Assembly (NCBI GenBank): GCA_000773965.1 | Contig: JRUP01000030.1 | Location: forward strand, 1-40,437 | Reading direction: 5' to 3' | Length of the DNA: 40,437 nt | Source of the DNA: Enterobacter cancerogenus | GTDB lineage: Bacteria > Pseudomonadota > Gammaproteobacteria > Enterobacterales > Enterobacteriaceae | Shown: piece by piece, positions 1 to 8,427 of the stretch | How positions within the stretch are numbered: the stretch's first letter is position 1 | Layout of the letters: each line of letters opens with the position of its first letter | Made by a program: the position numbers and the translations under genes | The notes under the pieces: model-generated | What the model saw: only the letters and a program-made list of their open reading frames with translations | Database searches by the model: none | Told to the model about the DNA's origin: nothing

Positions 1-853
1 CGCCGGTGACCGCCACCAGCGTCACGCCCTGAATCACCGGGTAGTCGCGGTACTTCACCGAATCCACCAGCAGGCGACCAATCCCGGGCCAGTTAAACAC
101 CGACTCCGTCACCACGGCGCCACCAATCAAACTGCCGAAGTTGAGTGCGACGATGGTGACAATCGGGATCAAGGCGTTGCGCAGCGCGTGTTTCCAGTGA
201 ATATTCGCCGACGATAAGCCTTTGGCTTTGGCGGTACGAATATAGTCCTGACTCAGCACATCCAGCATGCTGGAGCGTGTCATGCGGGCAATCATCGCCA
301 TCGGCAAAATCGCCAGCGTGACGGTCGGCATCACGTAGTTTTTCCAGGAGTCCGCGCCCAGCAGCGGCAACCAGCCGAGTTCCACCGCAAAGTAGTTCAT
401 CGCCAGCAGCGCGAGCCAGAAGTTGGCTATCGATGCGCCCGCAATGGTCAGCACCATCACGATTTGGTCGGGGATCCGCTGGCGATAGATCGCCCCGGTC
501 ATGCCCGCAGGCACGCCGATGGCAATCGCCAAAAGATAGGCCAGTGCCGCCAGCGACAAGGTGTAGGGCAAACGCTCGCTGATTTCGGTGATTACCGGGC
601 GCTGTGACTGCAACGATTCCCCCAGATTGCCGTGCAGTGCTTCAGTAGCAAATTTGATGTACTGCAGCGGCAGCGGCTGATCCAAACCCAGTCGGATGCG
701 CATGTTATCCACCGCCTCCTGCGGCGCTTCCGGGCCCGCCATCAGGCGTGCCGGATCACCCGGCAGCGCGCGGATGGCGATAAATACGATGATCGACACG
801 CCGAAAATAATCAGCGGCAGCGAGAGCACCTTTTTCGCAACGTACGCTTTCAT
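1..853 (-). CDS. Peptide ABC transporter permease, DppB/GsiC type (partial, C-terminus missing)
   Basis: Inner-membrane permease subunit of an oligopeptide-type ABC importer. Translating the minus strand from the ATG at 853 gives 284 residues, still open at the window edge. DppB-type proteins are about 306-340 residues, so roughly the last 20-50 are outside. It shows an N-terminal membrane segment (about 9-29) followed by RALPGDPAR, typical of this family, further hydrophobic segments around 98-118, 130-152 and 172-190, and the cytoplasmic coupling loop RTAKAKGLS at about 206-214. The start lies 3 nt after the stop of the upstream binding-protein gene, so the two are co-transcribed. A DppC-type partner permease is expected just beyond the left edge; that is inference. 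The ATPase is encoded on the other arm of the divergent locus. Confidence 0.93.
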   Translation of the reverse strand, partial: MKAYVAKKVLSLPLIIFGVSIIVFIAIRALPGDPARLMAGPEAPQEAVDNMRIRLGLDQPLPLQYIKFATEALHGNLGESLQSQRPVITEISERLPYTLSLAALAYLLAIAIGVPAGMTGAIYRQRIPDQIVMVLTIAGASIANFWLALLAMNYFAVELGWLPLLGADSWKNYVMPTVTLAILPMAMIARMTRSSMLDVLSQDYIRTAKAKGLSSANIHWKHALRNALIPIVTIVALNFGSLIGGAVVTESVFNWPGIGRLLVDSVKYRDYPVIQGVTLVAVTG

Positions 854-856
854 CAA

Positions 857-2392
857 TCAGTTCTTCACTGCATCGCGAACCACAATCTGTCCGCCAGGCT
901 GCATGGTGACGCCGCTGATGTTTTTACGTGAGGCATAGAGATCATCCTGATAGAACAGCAGCACCTGCGGAGCCAGTCCGCTGATCTGTTTCTGAGCCTG
1001 GAAATAGAGATCTTTGCGTTTCGCATCGTCGAGCGTGGAAGCGGCGGTATCGATCAGGTCATCGGTTTGCTTATCGCTGAAGAAGCCGAGATTCGCACCA
1101 CCCGGTGCAAAGCTGGCGCTGTGATACAGCGGGCGCAGTTGCAAGTCAGAACCGTACAAACCGGATGACCACGACGCCAATACCGCATCAGTGCCCTGCT
1201 GGGCTTTCTCTTTGGCATCGGCGAAGGCGGCTTTGGTCCAGACGCCGCTTTCCATCTGGCGCACATTCAACTTCACGCCGATTTTCGCCCACAGCCCCTG
1301 TAACACCTGCGCGGTGCGCGCATCCGGTGCCTGAACCGCAATCGACATGCTAAAGCCATCCGGGTAGCCTGCCGCTTTCAGCAGATCTTTGGCTTTCTGC
1401 ACATCGTAAGGATAATCCTTCAGGTTCTTATCGTAGTTGGCATCGACCGGTGCCAGTGAAGAGTTAGCCGGCTGTGCATAACCAAACATGATGGCTTTCA
1501 CCAGCGCCTGCTGATCGGTAGCAAAGTTCAGCGCCTGACGCACGCGCACGTCGCTCAACGCTTTACTTTGCGTATTAAGATCCACCCAGAACACGGCCGC
1601 GCCAGGCGACTGTTTCAAATTCACGTTAGCATTGTTTTTCAACATTCCGGCGAATTGCGGTGGCACCGGGTTAATAATATCGACCTGGCCGGATTGCAGC
1701 GCCATATTCATCACGGAAGGCTCACTGCTCCACGTCCATTTAATTTCATCAGGGCCGTTTGATTTACCCCAATAGTCACTGTTCTTTTTCTCCAGCACAT
1801 ATTCGCCAGATTTATATTGTTCCAGCTTATAAGGTCCGGTGCCGTCGGCTTTATTATTGATGCTGCCCGCTTTATCGGCGGTAGGGCTGACCATTAATCC
1901 CGGCCCTGAAGCCAATACGGTTAGAAAGGCCGGATTGATTTTCTTCAGCTGGAATTCAACCGTGAGATCATCGGTTTTCTTCACATCCTGAATAAAGGTG
2001 CGCACTTTACCGCTGCCCGCCAGACCACGCTTGGTATCCAAATGACGCTGGAAGTTTTCTACCACCGCATCGGCATTAAACGGCGTGCCGTCGTGGAATT
2101 TTACGTTGGGGCGCAGCTTAAAGGTCCAGTGCAATCCGCTGCTGTCCGCACTCCAGGAGAGCGCCAGCGCGGGAATAATCTTACCGTCATCACCCAAACG
2201 CGTCAGGCCTTCGTACATCGGGTCGAGTACCGTGCCGGTAAACGTCGCGGTCTGGTTGCCCGGGTCCATGCTGCGCGGCGGTTCGTTTTGCATAATCACC
2301 AGCTGGCTGGCCATTGCCGCCGAGCTTGCCAGTGACGCCAGGATACAACCGGCCAGCGTCAGTATCTTGAAATGCTTGAATGTGCTTTGCAT
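857..2392 (-). CDS. Periplasmic peptide-binding protein of an ABC importer (SBP family 5)
   Basis: Substrate-binding protein that captures peptides or a related ligand in the periplasm and delivers it to the permeases. I start it at the ATG at 2392: it gives a clear signal peptide (MQSTFKHFKILTLAGC, then cleavage near SSAAMA-SQ) and has GAGGG five bases upstream. An upstream in-frame ATG at 2449 would add 19 residues ahead of the signal peptide with no such support. The 511-residue product matches the 500-540 usual for DppA/GsiB-type proteins. Family marks include the early LDPGNQTA-like segment (SMDPGNQTATF), LRPNVKFHDGTPFNADAV and the C-terminal lobe with YPDGFS. The exact ligand cannot be read from sequence. 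The M81 peptidase in the divergent operon suggests small peptides or a peptide-like compound. Confidence 0.93.
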   Translation of the reverse strand: MQSTFKHFKILTLAGCILASLASSAAMASQLVIMQNEPPRSMDPGNQTATFTGTVLDPMYEGLTRLGDDGKIIPALALSWSADSSGLHWTFKLRPNVKFHDGTPFNADAVVENFQRHLDTKRGLAGSGKVRTFIQDVKKTDDLTVEFQLKKINPAFLTVLASGPGLMVSPTADKAGSINNKADGTGPYKLEQYKSGEYVLEKKNSDYWGKSNGPDEIKWTWSSEPSVMNMALQSGQVDIINPVPPQFAGMLKNNANVNLKQSPGAAVFWVDLNTQSKALSDVRVRQALNFATDQQALVKAIMFGYAQPANSSLAPVDANYDKNLKDYPYDVQKAKDLLKAAGYPDGFSMSIAVQAPDARTAQVLQGLWAKIGVKLNVRQMESGVWTKAAFADAKEKAQQGTDAVLASWSSGLYGSDLQLRPLYHSASFAPGGANLGFFSDKQTDDLIDTAASTLDDAKRKDLYFQAQKQISGLAPQVLLFYQDDLYASRKNISGVTMQPGGQIVVRDAVKN

Positions 2393-2545
2393 GAAGGCCC
2401 TCAATGAATCATTGAACGTTCGGTGAAATAACCTCGTTATATAAGGCACATTCTCTAAACAAAAGCCAAGTCATTGGTTCATATATTTTACTTATAGTTA
2501 GATCTGCGTTCAAAAAATTAACTAAATAACATTGTATTTGTTTTC

Positions 2546-2567
2546 TGGCCTGATTATTGTCAGGCCA
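2546..2567. promoter_or_regulatory. Palindrome upstream of ROK regulator; candidate operator
   Basis: Perfect inverted repeat TGGCCTGA - TTATTG - TCAGGCCA with 8-bp arms, ending 25 bp before the ATG of the ROK regulator and inside the 200-bp gap between the two divergent arms of the peptide-uptake locus. It has no T-run, so it is not a normal terminator. An autoregulatory operator or a 5' leader hairpin are both possible. The rest of the gap (2393-2545) is AT-rich and presumably holds both promoters. Confidence 0.4.
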
Positions 2568-2592
2568 TACCGCTAATGCAGTGAGAACCTAA

Positions 2593-3726
2593 ATGCTCAA
2601 TGCCCATCAGCAGCAAATTTTGCGTCTGCTTATTGCCTCGCACGGCATGAGCCGTACCGCTATTGCGGAAAATATGAAGTTGAGCAAAGCCGCTATTAGC
2701 CCGCTGGTCAAAGAGATGCTCAACGCGGGATTGCTGGAAGAGAGCATTCCAGAATCCAGCGGGCAGGGTCGTCCGTCGGTGTTATTAAAAATGCGCGCCG
2801 ACAGTGCTTATTTCCTTGGCGCCTCGCTGCTCGGTGAGCAGGTGATTTTGGTGCTCATCGATATGCACGGCCTGGTGCTGGCCAGTACGCAGATGGCGCT
2901 CAACCTCGATCCGCAGCAGTTGAGTGCGGCATTAGCGGCAGCGATCCCCGATTTAATCGCTGAGAAAGGCATTTCAGCCGACCAGCTAATTGGCTTAGGC
3001 GTCACGCTTTCCGGGTTTGTGGATGAAAATCAGTCGGTTTGCGTGCAATCAGCGCTGCTGGGCTGGAAGAACGTGCCGCTGGCCGAGATGCTAAAACAGC
3101 AAACCGGGCTGGACGTGTCGCTGGAGAATGATGCCAAAGCACTGGCCGTCAGCGAGAAGATCTTCGGTGTGGCCAAGAAGGCCCGCAACTTCACCCTGAT
3201 TTCCCATGGTGACGGCATCGGTTCCGCACACTTCTTCCAGGGCCAACTGCATCGCGGCGCACACGGCGGGGCCGGTGAAATCGCCCACTGCACCATCGAA
3301 CCCGGCGGACGCCCTTGCCGCTGCGGCAAACGCGGCTGCCTGGATACTCTCGCCTCGCTGACCGCGATTCGCGAGAGCATGCGCGATAAAGCACTGGAGA
3401 GCCAAACCATCGCCGAACTGGAAGCGCTGGCGGTGAAAGGCAACAGTGCCGCCATCGCCATTCTGCATCAGGCTGGTCACGCGCTGGGCCTCTCGATCGC
3501 CAACATTATTCAGATGAACGATCCCGAATTGATCGTCATCGCACATCAACCCGATGCTTTTGACGGCTTACTGAAAACCGTGGTGATGCAATCCATTGAT
3601 AGCCACGTTTTGCCTTCCATCATGGGCAAAACCCCGATTTCCAGCATCGTGATCAGCGAACAGAGCTGGGCGCGCGCCGCGGCAAGCGTGGCAGCATATC
3701 GATTTATCATTCAATTACCTGACTAG
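2593..3726 (+). CDS. ROK-family transcriptional regulator
   Basis: Probable sugar- or ligand-responsive repressor of the neighbouring transport genes. The 377-residue protein begins with a winged helix-turn-helix (about residues 15-50, MSRTAIAENMKLSKAAISPLVKE region) joined to a ROK sugar-kinase-like domain. The ROK zinc site is intact: H232 followed by C242-x-C244-G-x-x-G-C249. The ND pair at 179-180, which in active ROK kinases carries the catalytic Asp, is present, but fused HTH members normally act as regulators. The gene is first in the plus-strand arm, 10 nt ahead of the M81 peptidase gene, and divergent from the binding-protein gene. That position makes it the obvious local regulator. 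The ribosome-binding site is weak. The effector is unknown; ROK control of a peptide-type transporter is less common than of sugar systems. Confidence 0.92.
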   Translation: MLNAHQQQILRLLIASHGMSRTAIAENMKLSKAAISPLVKEMLNAGLLEESIPESSGQGRPSVLLKMRADSAYFLGASLLGEQVILVLIDMHGLVLASTQMALNLDPQQLSAALAAAIPDLIAEKGISADQLIGLGVTLSGFVDENQSVCVQSALLGWKNVPLAEMLKQQTGLDVSLENDAKALAVSEKIFGVAKKARNFTLISHGDGIGSAHFFQGQLHRGAHGGAGEIAHCTIEPGGRPCRCGKRGCLDTLASLTAIRESMRDKALESQTIAELEALAVKGNSAAIAILHQAGHALGLSIANIIQMNDPELIVIAHQPDAFDGLLKTVVMQSIDSHVLPSIMGKTPISSIVISEQSWARAAASVAAYRFIIQLPD

Positions 3727-3736
3727 CGGAGGCTGT

Positions 3737-5179
3737 ATGCGCATTGCTTTTGGTGGCATTCACACGGAGTGCAGTACTTATAACCCGGTGCTGAACTATG
3801 CCGACGACTTCCGCATCGTGCGCGGTAACGATCTGCTGACCAACCCCTACTTTGCTTTCCTGCAGGATTACGATGCCGAATTTCTGCCGACCTTCCATGC
3901 GCGCGCCATCGCCGGTGGTCCGGTGGCGCGGGTCACTTATGATGACTTCAGGCAGGATTTTCTCACCCGTCTGCAAGCCCAGCTGCCGGTGGACGGCGTC
4001 TACCTCGCCATGCACGGCGCGGTGTATGTGGAAGGGATGGAAGATGCCGAAGGTGACTGGATTACCGCGACTCGCGAACTGGTCGGCCCGGATTGTCCGA
4101 TCACCGTCAGTTACGATCTGCATGGCAACGTGACGCAGCGCATCATCGATGCCATCGACATGTTCTCCACCTATCGCACGGCTCCGCACATCGATGTGGA
4201 AGAGACCATGCGTCGATCCGTGTCGATGTTGGTGAAAAGCCTGCAAACCGGCGTGAAACCCGGTGTGATTTGGGCTCCGATTCCGGTGGTGCTGCCCGGT
4301 GAACGCACCAGTACCGAAGATGAACCGGCAAAAAGTTTGTATGCACGTTTGCCGGGTATCAATGAAATCGACCACATTTGGGATGCGTCGCTGATGGTCG
4401 GCTATGTCTGGGCCGATGAACCGCGCGCCACGGCGGCGGCGATCATGACCGGTACCGACGCCGATGTGCTTTCCGAACAGGCAGCAAAACTGGCGCTGGC
4501 ATACTGGCAGGCGCGCGACGAGTTTGTCTTCGGCTGCGTCACAGGCAGCACCGAAGAGTGCGTGAAAATGGCCATCGCCAGTGAAACTGCACCGGTGATT
4601 TTGGCCGACTCGGGCGATAACCCCACCGGCGGCGGCGTGGGCGATCGCGCCAATCTGCTGGCCGAACTGATCCGTCAGGACGCGCAGGATGTCATCGTCG
4701 CCGGAATTACCGATAAACCGGCCACCGATGCTGCTTTTGCGGCAGGCGTTGGGGCAAAGCTCACTCTGACGGTCGGCGCCACGCTCGATCCCGCGGGTGG
4801 CAAAGTCACCGCAGAATTTGAAGTGCTGCGGGTAAGTGACGATGCGCGTTCGTTAGCGAAACAAGCGCTGCTGAAAACCGGCGGAATCACCGTGGTGGTC
4901 GCCGATCGTCGTCGTCCATATCACAATATCGCTGATTTTGAATTGCTGGGACTTCATCCTGCGCAGGCAAAAATTGTGGTGGTGAAATCGGGTTATCTGT
5001 CACCGGAACTGGCACCACTTGCTCATCCTAACCTGATGGCGCTGTCTGAAGGCGTGGTGGATCAGTACGTCGAACGTCTGGAGCGTAAACGTAAACTGCA
5101 GCCTGCCTATCCTTTCGACACTGACTTTGAATTTCTGCCGGTCAGCACCCGTTCGGCGCGCTTTGTGGCGGCCAAATGA
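3737..5179 (+). CDS. M81-family metallopeptidase, MlrC-like
   Basis: Member of the M81 family, whose founding protein MlrC (microcystinase C) cleaves small linear peptides in the Sphingomonas microcystin pathway. The 480-residue product has the usual family length and motifs: N-terminal GGIHTE (6-11, family GGIxHET), AMHGAVYVEG (91-100), SYDLHGNV (125-132), YRTAPHIDVEET (146-157) and DSGDNPTGGGVGD (291-303), which supply the conserved Asp and His residues of the presumed metal site. It has no signal peptide, so it acts in the cytoplasm. GGAGG lies just before the ATG. It sits between a regulator and a peptide ABC ATPase, overlapping the latter by 4 nt, which suggests it processes what the transporter brings in. 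The real substrate is unknown, and many M81 proteins probably have nothing to do with microcystin. Confidence 0.93.
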   Translation: MRIAFGGIHTECSTYNPVLNYADDFRIVRGNDLLTNPYFAFLQDYDAEFLPTFHARAIAGGPVARVTYDDFRQDFLTRLQAQLPVDGVYLAMHGAVYVEGMEDAEGDWITATRELVGPDCPITVSYDLHGNVTQRIIDAIDMFSTYRTAPHIDVEETMRRSVSMLVKSLQTGVKPGVIWAPIPVVLPGERTSTEDEPAKSLYARLPGINEIDHIWDASLMVGYVWADEPRATAAAIMTGTDADVLSEQAAKLALAYWQARDEFVFGCVTGSTEECVKMAIASETAPVILADSGDNPTGGGVGDRANLLAELIRQDAQDVIVAGITDKPATDAAFAAGVGAKLTLTVGATLDPAGGKVTAEFEVLRVSDDARSLAKQALLKTGGITVVVADRRRPYHNIADFELLGLHPAQAKIVVVKSGYLSPELAPLAHPNLMALSEGVVDQYVERLERKRKLQPAYPFDTDFEFLPVSTRSARFVAAK

Positions 5180-6966
5180 GTCGCGAGCCGGTTTTGCAGG
5201 TGGAAAACCTCACCGTTGCGTTTCGACATGACGATCAGTGGCGTGAGGTAGTGAAGAACGTATCGATGACCATCAACGCCGGTGAGACGTTGGCGATTGT
5301 CGGGGAGTCAGGATCGGGCAAAAGCGTGACGTCGATGGCGATTATGCGCTTGCTGAATATGCGCCACGCGCGCGTCACCGGCAAAGTGCTGCTGAACGGC
5401 GTGGACCTGCTGAATCTGAGCGAAAAGGCGATGCGCGATATTCGTGGCAACGCCGTGGCGATGATTTTTCAGGAGCCGATGACCAGCCTCAACCCCTCTT
5501 TCACCATTGGTCACCAGATCGCTGAAGTCCTGATCAACCATCGCAACATCAGTAAGCGGGCGGCGCGGGAAGAGACGGTGAAGCTGCTGGAGAAAGTGCG
5601 CATTCCTAATGCCGCTAAACGCTTCGATGATTATCCGCATCACTTTTCCGGCGGCATGCGCCAGCGTGTGATGATTGCCATGGCGCTGGCGTTGCGGCCA
5701 AAACTGCTCATTGCCGATGAGCCGACGACCGCACTGGATGTCACCATCCAGGGGCAAATTCTCGACCTGATTAAGACATTGCAGGAAGAGGAAGGCACCG
5801 CGGTACTGTTTATCACCCACGATATGGGCGTGGTGGCGGAAGTTTCGGATCGCACGTTAGTGATGTATCAGGGTGATGTGATGGAAACGGGCACCACGGC
5901 GGACATTTTCTCGGCGCCAGCCGCAGATTATACCCGCACATTAATTGCTACCGTGCCGCAGCTCGGCGCGATGCGTGGCATTGCGGGCCCGCAGAAGTTT
6001 GCGCTGAAAGGTGACGCGGTGACACTGCTACCTGAGCGCCCCGCTTCGCAACAGCCGCTGCTGTCGGTGAAAAACCTCAGCACCCGGTTCAGCATCCACG
6101 AAGGTTTGTTAAGCCGCAAAACCGGCGCGGTACATGCGGTGGAAAATATCTCATTCGATTTGATGCCCGGCGAAACCTTGTCGCTGGTCGGTGAATCCGG
6201 CTGTGGAAAATCGACCACCGGTCGCTCCCTCACCCGGCTGGTGAAAGCCGATGCCGGCGAGATCGCTTTCGACGGTTATGACGTGCTAAATCTCTCCACC
6301 AGCGAACTGCGCCAGTTACGTCGGGCGATGCAGATGATATTTCAGGACCCGTTCGCCAGCCTTAATCCGCGCATGTCGATTATCGAAGCCCTGACCGAGC
6401 CTTATCTGCAACATCAGCTCGGCAGTAAACAGGCTGCACAGCTCAAGGCGGCGGAGTTGATGGAACGCGTGGGTTTGTCTTCGGCGATGATGAAGCGCTA
6501 TCCGCATGAATTTTCCGGCGGTCAGCGCCAGCGCATCTGTATTGCCCGTGCGTTGATGCTCGACCCCAAAATGATTATTGCCGATGAATCCGTCTCTGCG
6601 CTGGATGTGACCGTGAAGGCGCAGATTATTAATCTGCTGTTGGATCTGCAGAGCAGCCTTGGGCTGTCTTATCTGTTTATTTCGCACGATATGGCGGTGG
6701 TGGAACGCATCAGCCATCGCGTGGCGGTGATGCTGTTGGGCGAGATTGTCGAGATCGGCCCGCGCGCTGCGATCTTTGAGAATCCGCAGCATGATTACAC
6801 GCGCAAGTTATTGTCATCGGTTCCGGTTCCTGATCCAGCTCGACGTCATCTCAAGCGCCATATGGACGTTAGCGAGCTGAAAAGCCCGGTGCGCGCTCTG
6901 GGGTTTGTGCCGGAAACACGGCGCTATCGCGAGGTGAGCGCCGGGCATTGGGTGATGGAGAGTTAA
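5176..6966 (+). CDS. Peptide ABC transporter ATPase, two fused nucleotide-binding domains (GsiA-like)
   Basis: Energises the peptide importer. The 596 residues hold two complete ATPase domains. Domain 1 has Walker A GESGSGKS (43-50), signature SGGMRQR (158-164), Walker B LLIADE (177-182) and switch His215. Domain 2 has Walker [10 protein letters not shown] (339-347), signature SGGQRQR (447-453), Walker B MIIADE (466-471) and His504. Each half ends with the proline-rich oligopeptide-type tail. This fused arrangement is that of E. coli GsiA rather than separate DppD and DppF. The start codon overlaps the stop of the M81 gene (ATGA), so translation is probably coupled. The last 4 nt overlap the end of the convergent acyltransferase gene. 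The matching permease and binding protein are on the divergent minus-strand arm. Confidence 0.95.
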   Translation: MSREPVLQVENLTVAFRHDDQWREVVKNVSMTINAGETLAIVGESGSGKSVTSMAIMRLLNMRHARVTGKVLLNGVDLLNLSEKAMRDIRGNAVAMIFQEPMTSLNPSFTIGHQIAEVLINHRNISKRAAREETVKLLEKVRIPNAAKRFDDYPHHFSGGMRQRVMIAMALALRPKLLIADEPTTALDVTIQGQILDLIKTLQEEEGTAVLFITHDMGVVAEVSDRTLVMYQGDVMETGTTADIFSAPAADYTRTLIATVPQLGAMRGIAGPQKFALKGDAVTLLPERPASQQPLLSVKNLSTRFSIHEGLLSRKTGAVHAVENISFDLMPGETLSLVGESGCGKSTTGRSLTRLVKADAGEIAFDGYDVLNLSTSELRQLRRAMQMIFQDPFASLNPRMSIIEALTEPYLQHQLGSKQAAQLKAAELMERVGLSSAMMKRYPHEFSGGQRQRICIARALMLDPKMIIADESVSALDVTVKAQIINLLLDLQSSLGLSYLFISHDMAVVERISHRVAVMLLGEIVEIGPRAAIFENPQHDYTRKLLSSVPVPDPARRHLKRHMDVSELKSPVRALGFVPETRRYREVSAGHWVMES

Positions 6967-7421
6967 AGCAGACGCAGTAAACGCGCCGGGTTTCCGGCGT
7001 AAACGCCCTTCTGCGTGATGTCTTTCGTCACCACACTGCCCGCGCCGATGACCGCGCCATCGCAGATGCTGACCGCCAAAATACTCGCGCCACTGCCGAT
7101 TGAGACGTTGTTACCCAGCGTGATGCGCGCCCAGCTTTCTCGATCGGCATTAGGTTCGCCATCACGGAACATGTCGTTGGCGAACATCACGCCGTGACCA
7201 ATAAAGCAGTTTTCACCCACGCTAACGTATTCACAGATAAAGGTGTGCGACTGCACCTTTGTGCCTCTTCCAATCACCGTATGTGCCTGAATTTCGACGA
7301 ACGGACCGATGAATACATCGTCGTGTAGAGTGCAGCCATAAACGTTCGCAGGCTGATAAATCGTAACGTTATTACCGATTTCGACGTTTTTGACTGCAAC
7401 TTCGCGTAGATTTGGCTGCAT
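6963..7421 (-). CDS. Hexapeptide-repeat acyltransferase (left-handed beta-helix)
   Basis: Probable O- or N-acetyltransferase of the LbH superfamily, the group that includes WbbJ- and FdtC/WlbB-like sugar acetyltransferases. The 152-residue protein is almost entirely imperfect hexapeptide repeats of the [LIV]-G-x4 kind (for example VEIGNNVTIY, VFIGPFVEI, VSVGENCFIG, VSIGSGASI, AVIGAGSVV) and ends with the family-typical YAGNPARLL. A His-containing turn, CFIGHGVMF, could supply the catalytic base. GGAG lies six bases before the ATG. It is monocistronic, convergent with the peptide ABC ATPase and overlapping its end by 4 nt. No sugar-nucleotide genes lie nearby, so the acceptor is unknown. Its upstream region is the AT-rich gap starting at 7422. 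Confidence 0.85.
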   Translation of the reverse strand: MQPNLREVAVKNVEIGNNVTIYQPANVYGCTLHDDVFIGPFVEIQAHTVIGRGTKVQSHTFICEYVSVGENCFIGHGVMFANDMFRDGEPNADRESWARITLGNNVSIGSGASILAVSICDGAVIGAGSVVTKDITQKGVYAGNPARLLRLL

Positions 7422-7785
7422 TTTAGCTCCATTTGTTTTGTGCTGAAGATTTTCGTCCGAGATATATTTTTAATAATGTTACTGAATCTACTTACACGTC
7501 CTAACAACAGATATTCTCGGTTTTGGAAACTGTAAAACTAACAAGTTGAAAATTAAAAATCGAGACATATGTGGCCTTAAAACAGTATTAACTCTCGTTA
7601 CCAAAACCATTAACAATATGATTTAAATAGAAATTATTTCACCACTTCGACCATTTAAATATTGCACATTGCTCATCGGGTGATAAAATCATCGCAAATT
7701 GTTTATCGGCTTGTCGCTAAAACTGCATAAAAGGTGTAATTTCTGTCATCTATAATCGAAGAGAATTTCTTGATTGGGAGTCTGT
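7422..7785. other. AT-rich intergenic region with direct repeats and a promoter-like -10
   Basis: A 364-base gap, markedly AT-rich compared with both sides, holding no convincing gene. It must contain the minus-strand promoter of the acyltransferase and the plus-strand promoter of the small gene pair. Two imperfect 13-bp direct repeats (7668-7680 ATTGCTCATCGGG and 7698-7710 ATTGTTTATCGGC, 10 of 13 identical) are spaced exactly 30 bp apart. A perfect TATAAT lies at 7751-7756, about 30 bp before the first small gene, but no good -35 box is seen at normal spacing. Confidence 0.6.
7751..7756 (+). promoter_or_regulatory. Candidate -10 element for the 7786-8368 gene pair
   Basis: Perfect TATAAT hexamer, 29 bp before the ATG at 7786. 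The position 17 bp further upstream is only a poor -35 match, so the promoter may depend on an activator or on the direct repeats at 7668-7710. This is a motif match only. Confidence 0.35.
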
Positions 7786-8034
7786 ATGTTTAAATTTGAC
7801 ATGCAAATAGAGCAGAATTACGCCTCATTCTTTGATGCTGAGAGCGGCAACGCCGTCTTTGTCGATTCATTTGATAATGAAAAGTTTGATGTCCGGATGG
7901 GAACGCTAAGCTACAGCGCCCATGTTGCGACCGTTCATGCACTCTCAAATGAAGAGCTCAATCGCAAACTGAGCGAGGTTACTGCGCAGCATTATGACCA
8001 TAACGGAACAACAACTCCTGGATTTGGAAGCTGA
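7786..8034 (+). CDS. Small protein of unknown function, first of an overlapping pair
   Basis: I do not recognise this 82-residue protein. The start chosen is the ATG at 7786, preceded by GGGAG at 7777-7781; an in-frame TTG at 7774 is less likely. The sequence is acidic in its first half (DAESGNAVFVDSFDNEKFD), has no signal peptide or membrane segment, and ends in a Gly/Thr-rich tail (GTTTPGFGS). The last 41 bases overlap the next gene in another frame, so the two are co-transcribed and probably co-translated. An antitoxin-plus-toxin or phage-derived pair would fit the size, overlap and base composition, but nothing in the sequence proves it. Confidence 0.65.
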   Translation: MFKFDMQIEQNYASFFDAESGNAVFVDSFDNEKFDVRMGTLSYSAHVATVHALSNEELNRKLSEVTAQHYDHNGTTTPGFGS

Positions 8035-8368
8035 TATCAATGACATCCTCGCTGAAGACTGCGCCAGAATTCATTTTACTTTCCATGCCGCATTTGAACG
8101 AATAAACGATCCGCGTAATAAACCATCCATCACATTACATGAATTGGATAACGTATTTCAGACATTCATTCAAACACACCTTTCTACGATAATTGATTAT
8201 GATGAAGGCACGCGTTTTGTATTAAAGTGCAATAAAACACATTTACATTTTCCGTGTGCAATCACCCATGACAGACAAGTTGGCAAGTTATGGGTGGTAC
8301 AAAATGTCATTACGGTAATGCGTAAAAAAGATTTTAAATCGCCCGATAATTTTCTTGTTATAAACTGA
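7994..8368 (+). CDS. Small protein of unknown function, possibly phage-related or toxin-like
   Basis: A 124-residue protein whose 5' end overlaps the previous gene by 41 bases; GAGG lies 15 bases before the ATG. From memory its layout resembles a family of small hypothetical phage proteins: a His/Arg segment (HAAFERINDPRNKPSIT, residues about 31-47), a central hydrophobic strand region, and a basic C-terminus (ITVMRKKDFKSPDNFLVI). That layout also recalls compact RelE-like or DUF4258-like folds (His, Arg and Lys on a small beta-sheet), but I cannot name a family with confidence. Codon use is AT-rich, unlike the GNAT gene that follows, which suggests acquisition. No other phage genes lie nearby. 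Confidence 0.7.
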   Translation: MTITEQQLLDLEADINDILAEDCARIHFTFHAAFERINDPRNKPSITLHELDNVFQTFIQTHLSTIIDYDEGTRFVLKCNKTHLHFPCAITHDRQVGKLWVVQNVITVMRKKDFKSPDNFLVIN

Positions 8369-8427
8369 GTGTATTAAGGCAACACAGTGCCTTTGCACAT
8401 AATTTGCAACTCAGCCAGGGAAAGACG

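Noticed and set aside
3030..4375. Long minus-strand open frames opposite the ROK regulator and M81 genes (143, 152 and 222 residues)
   Set aside because: They mirror strongly supported genes, have no ribosome-binding sites or recognisable motifs, and their composition is that of antisense GC-rich coding DNA.
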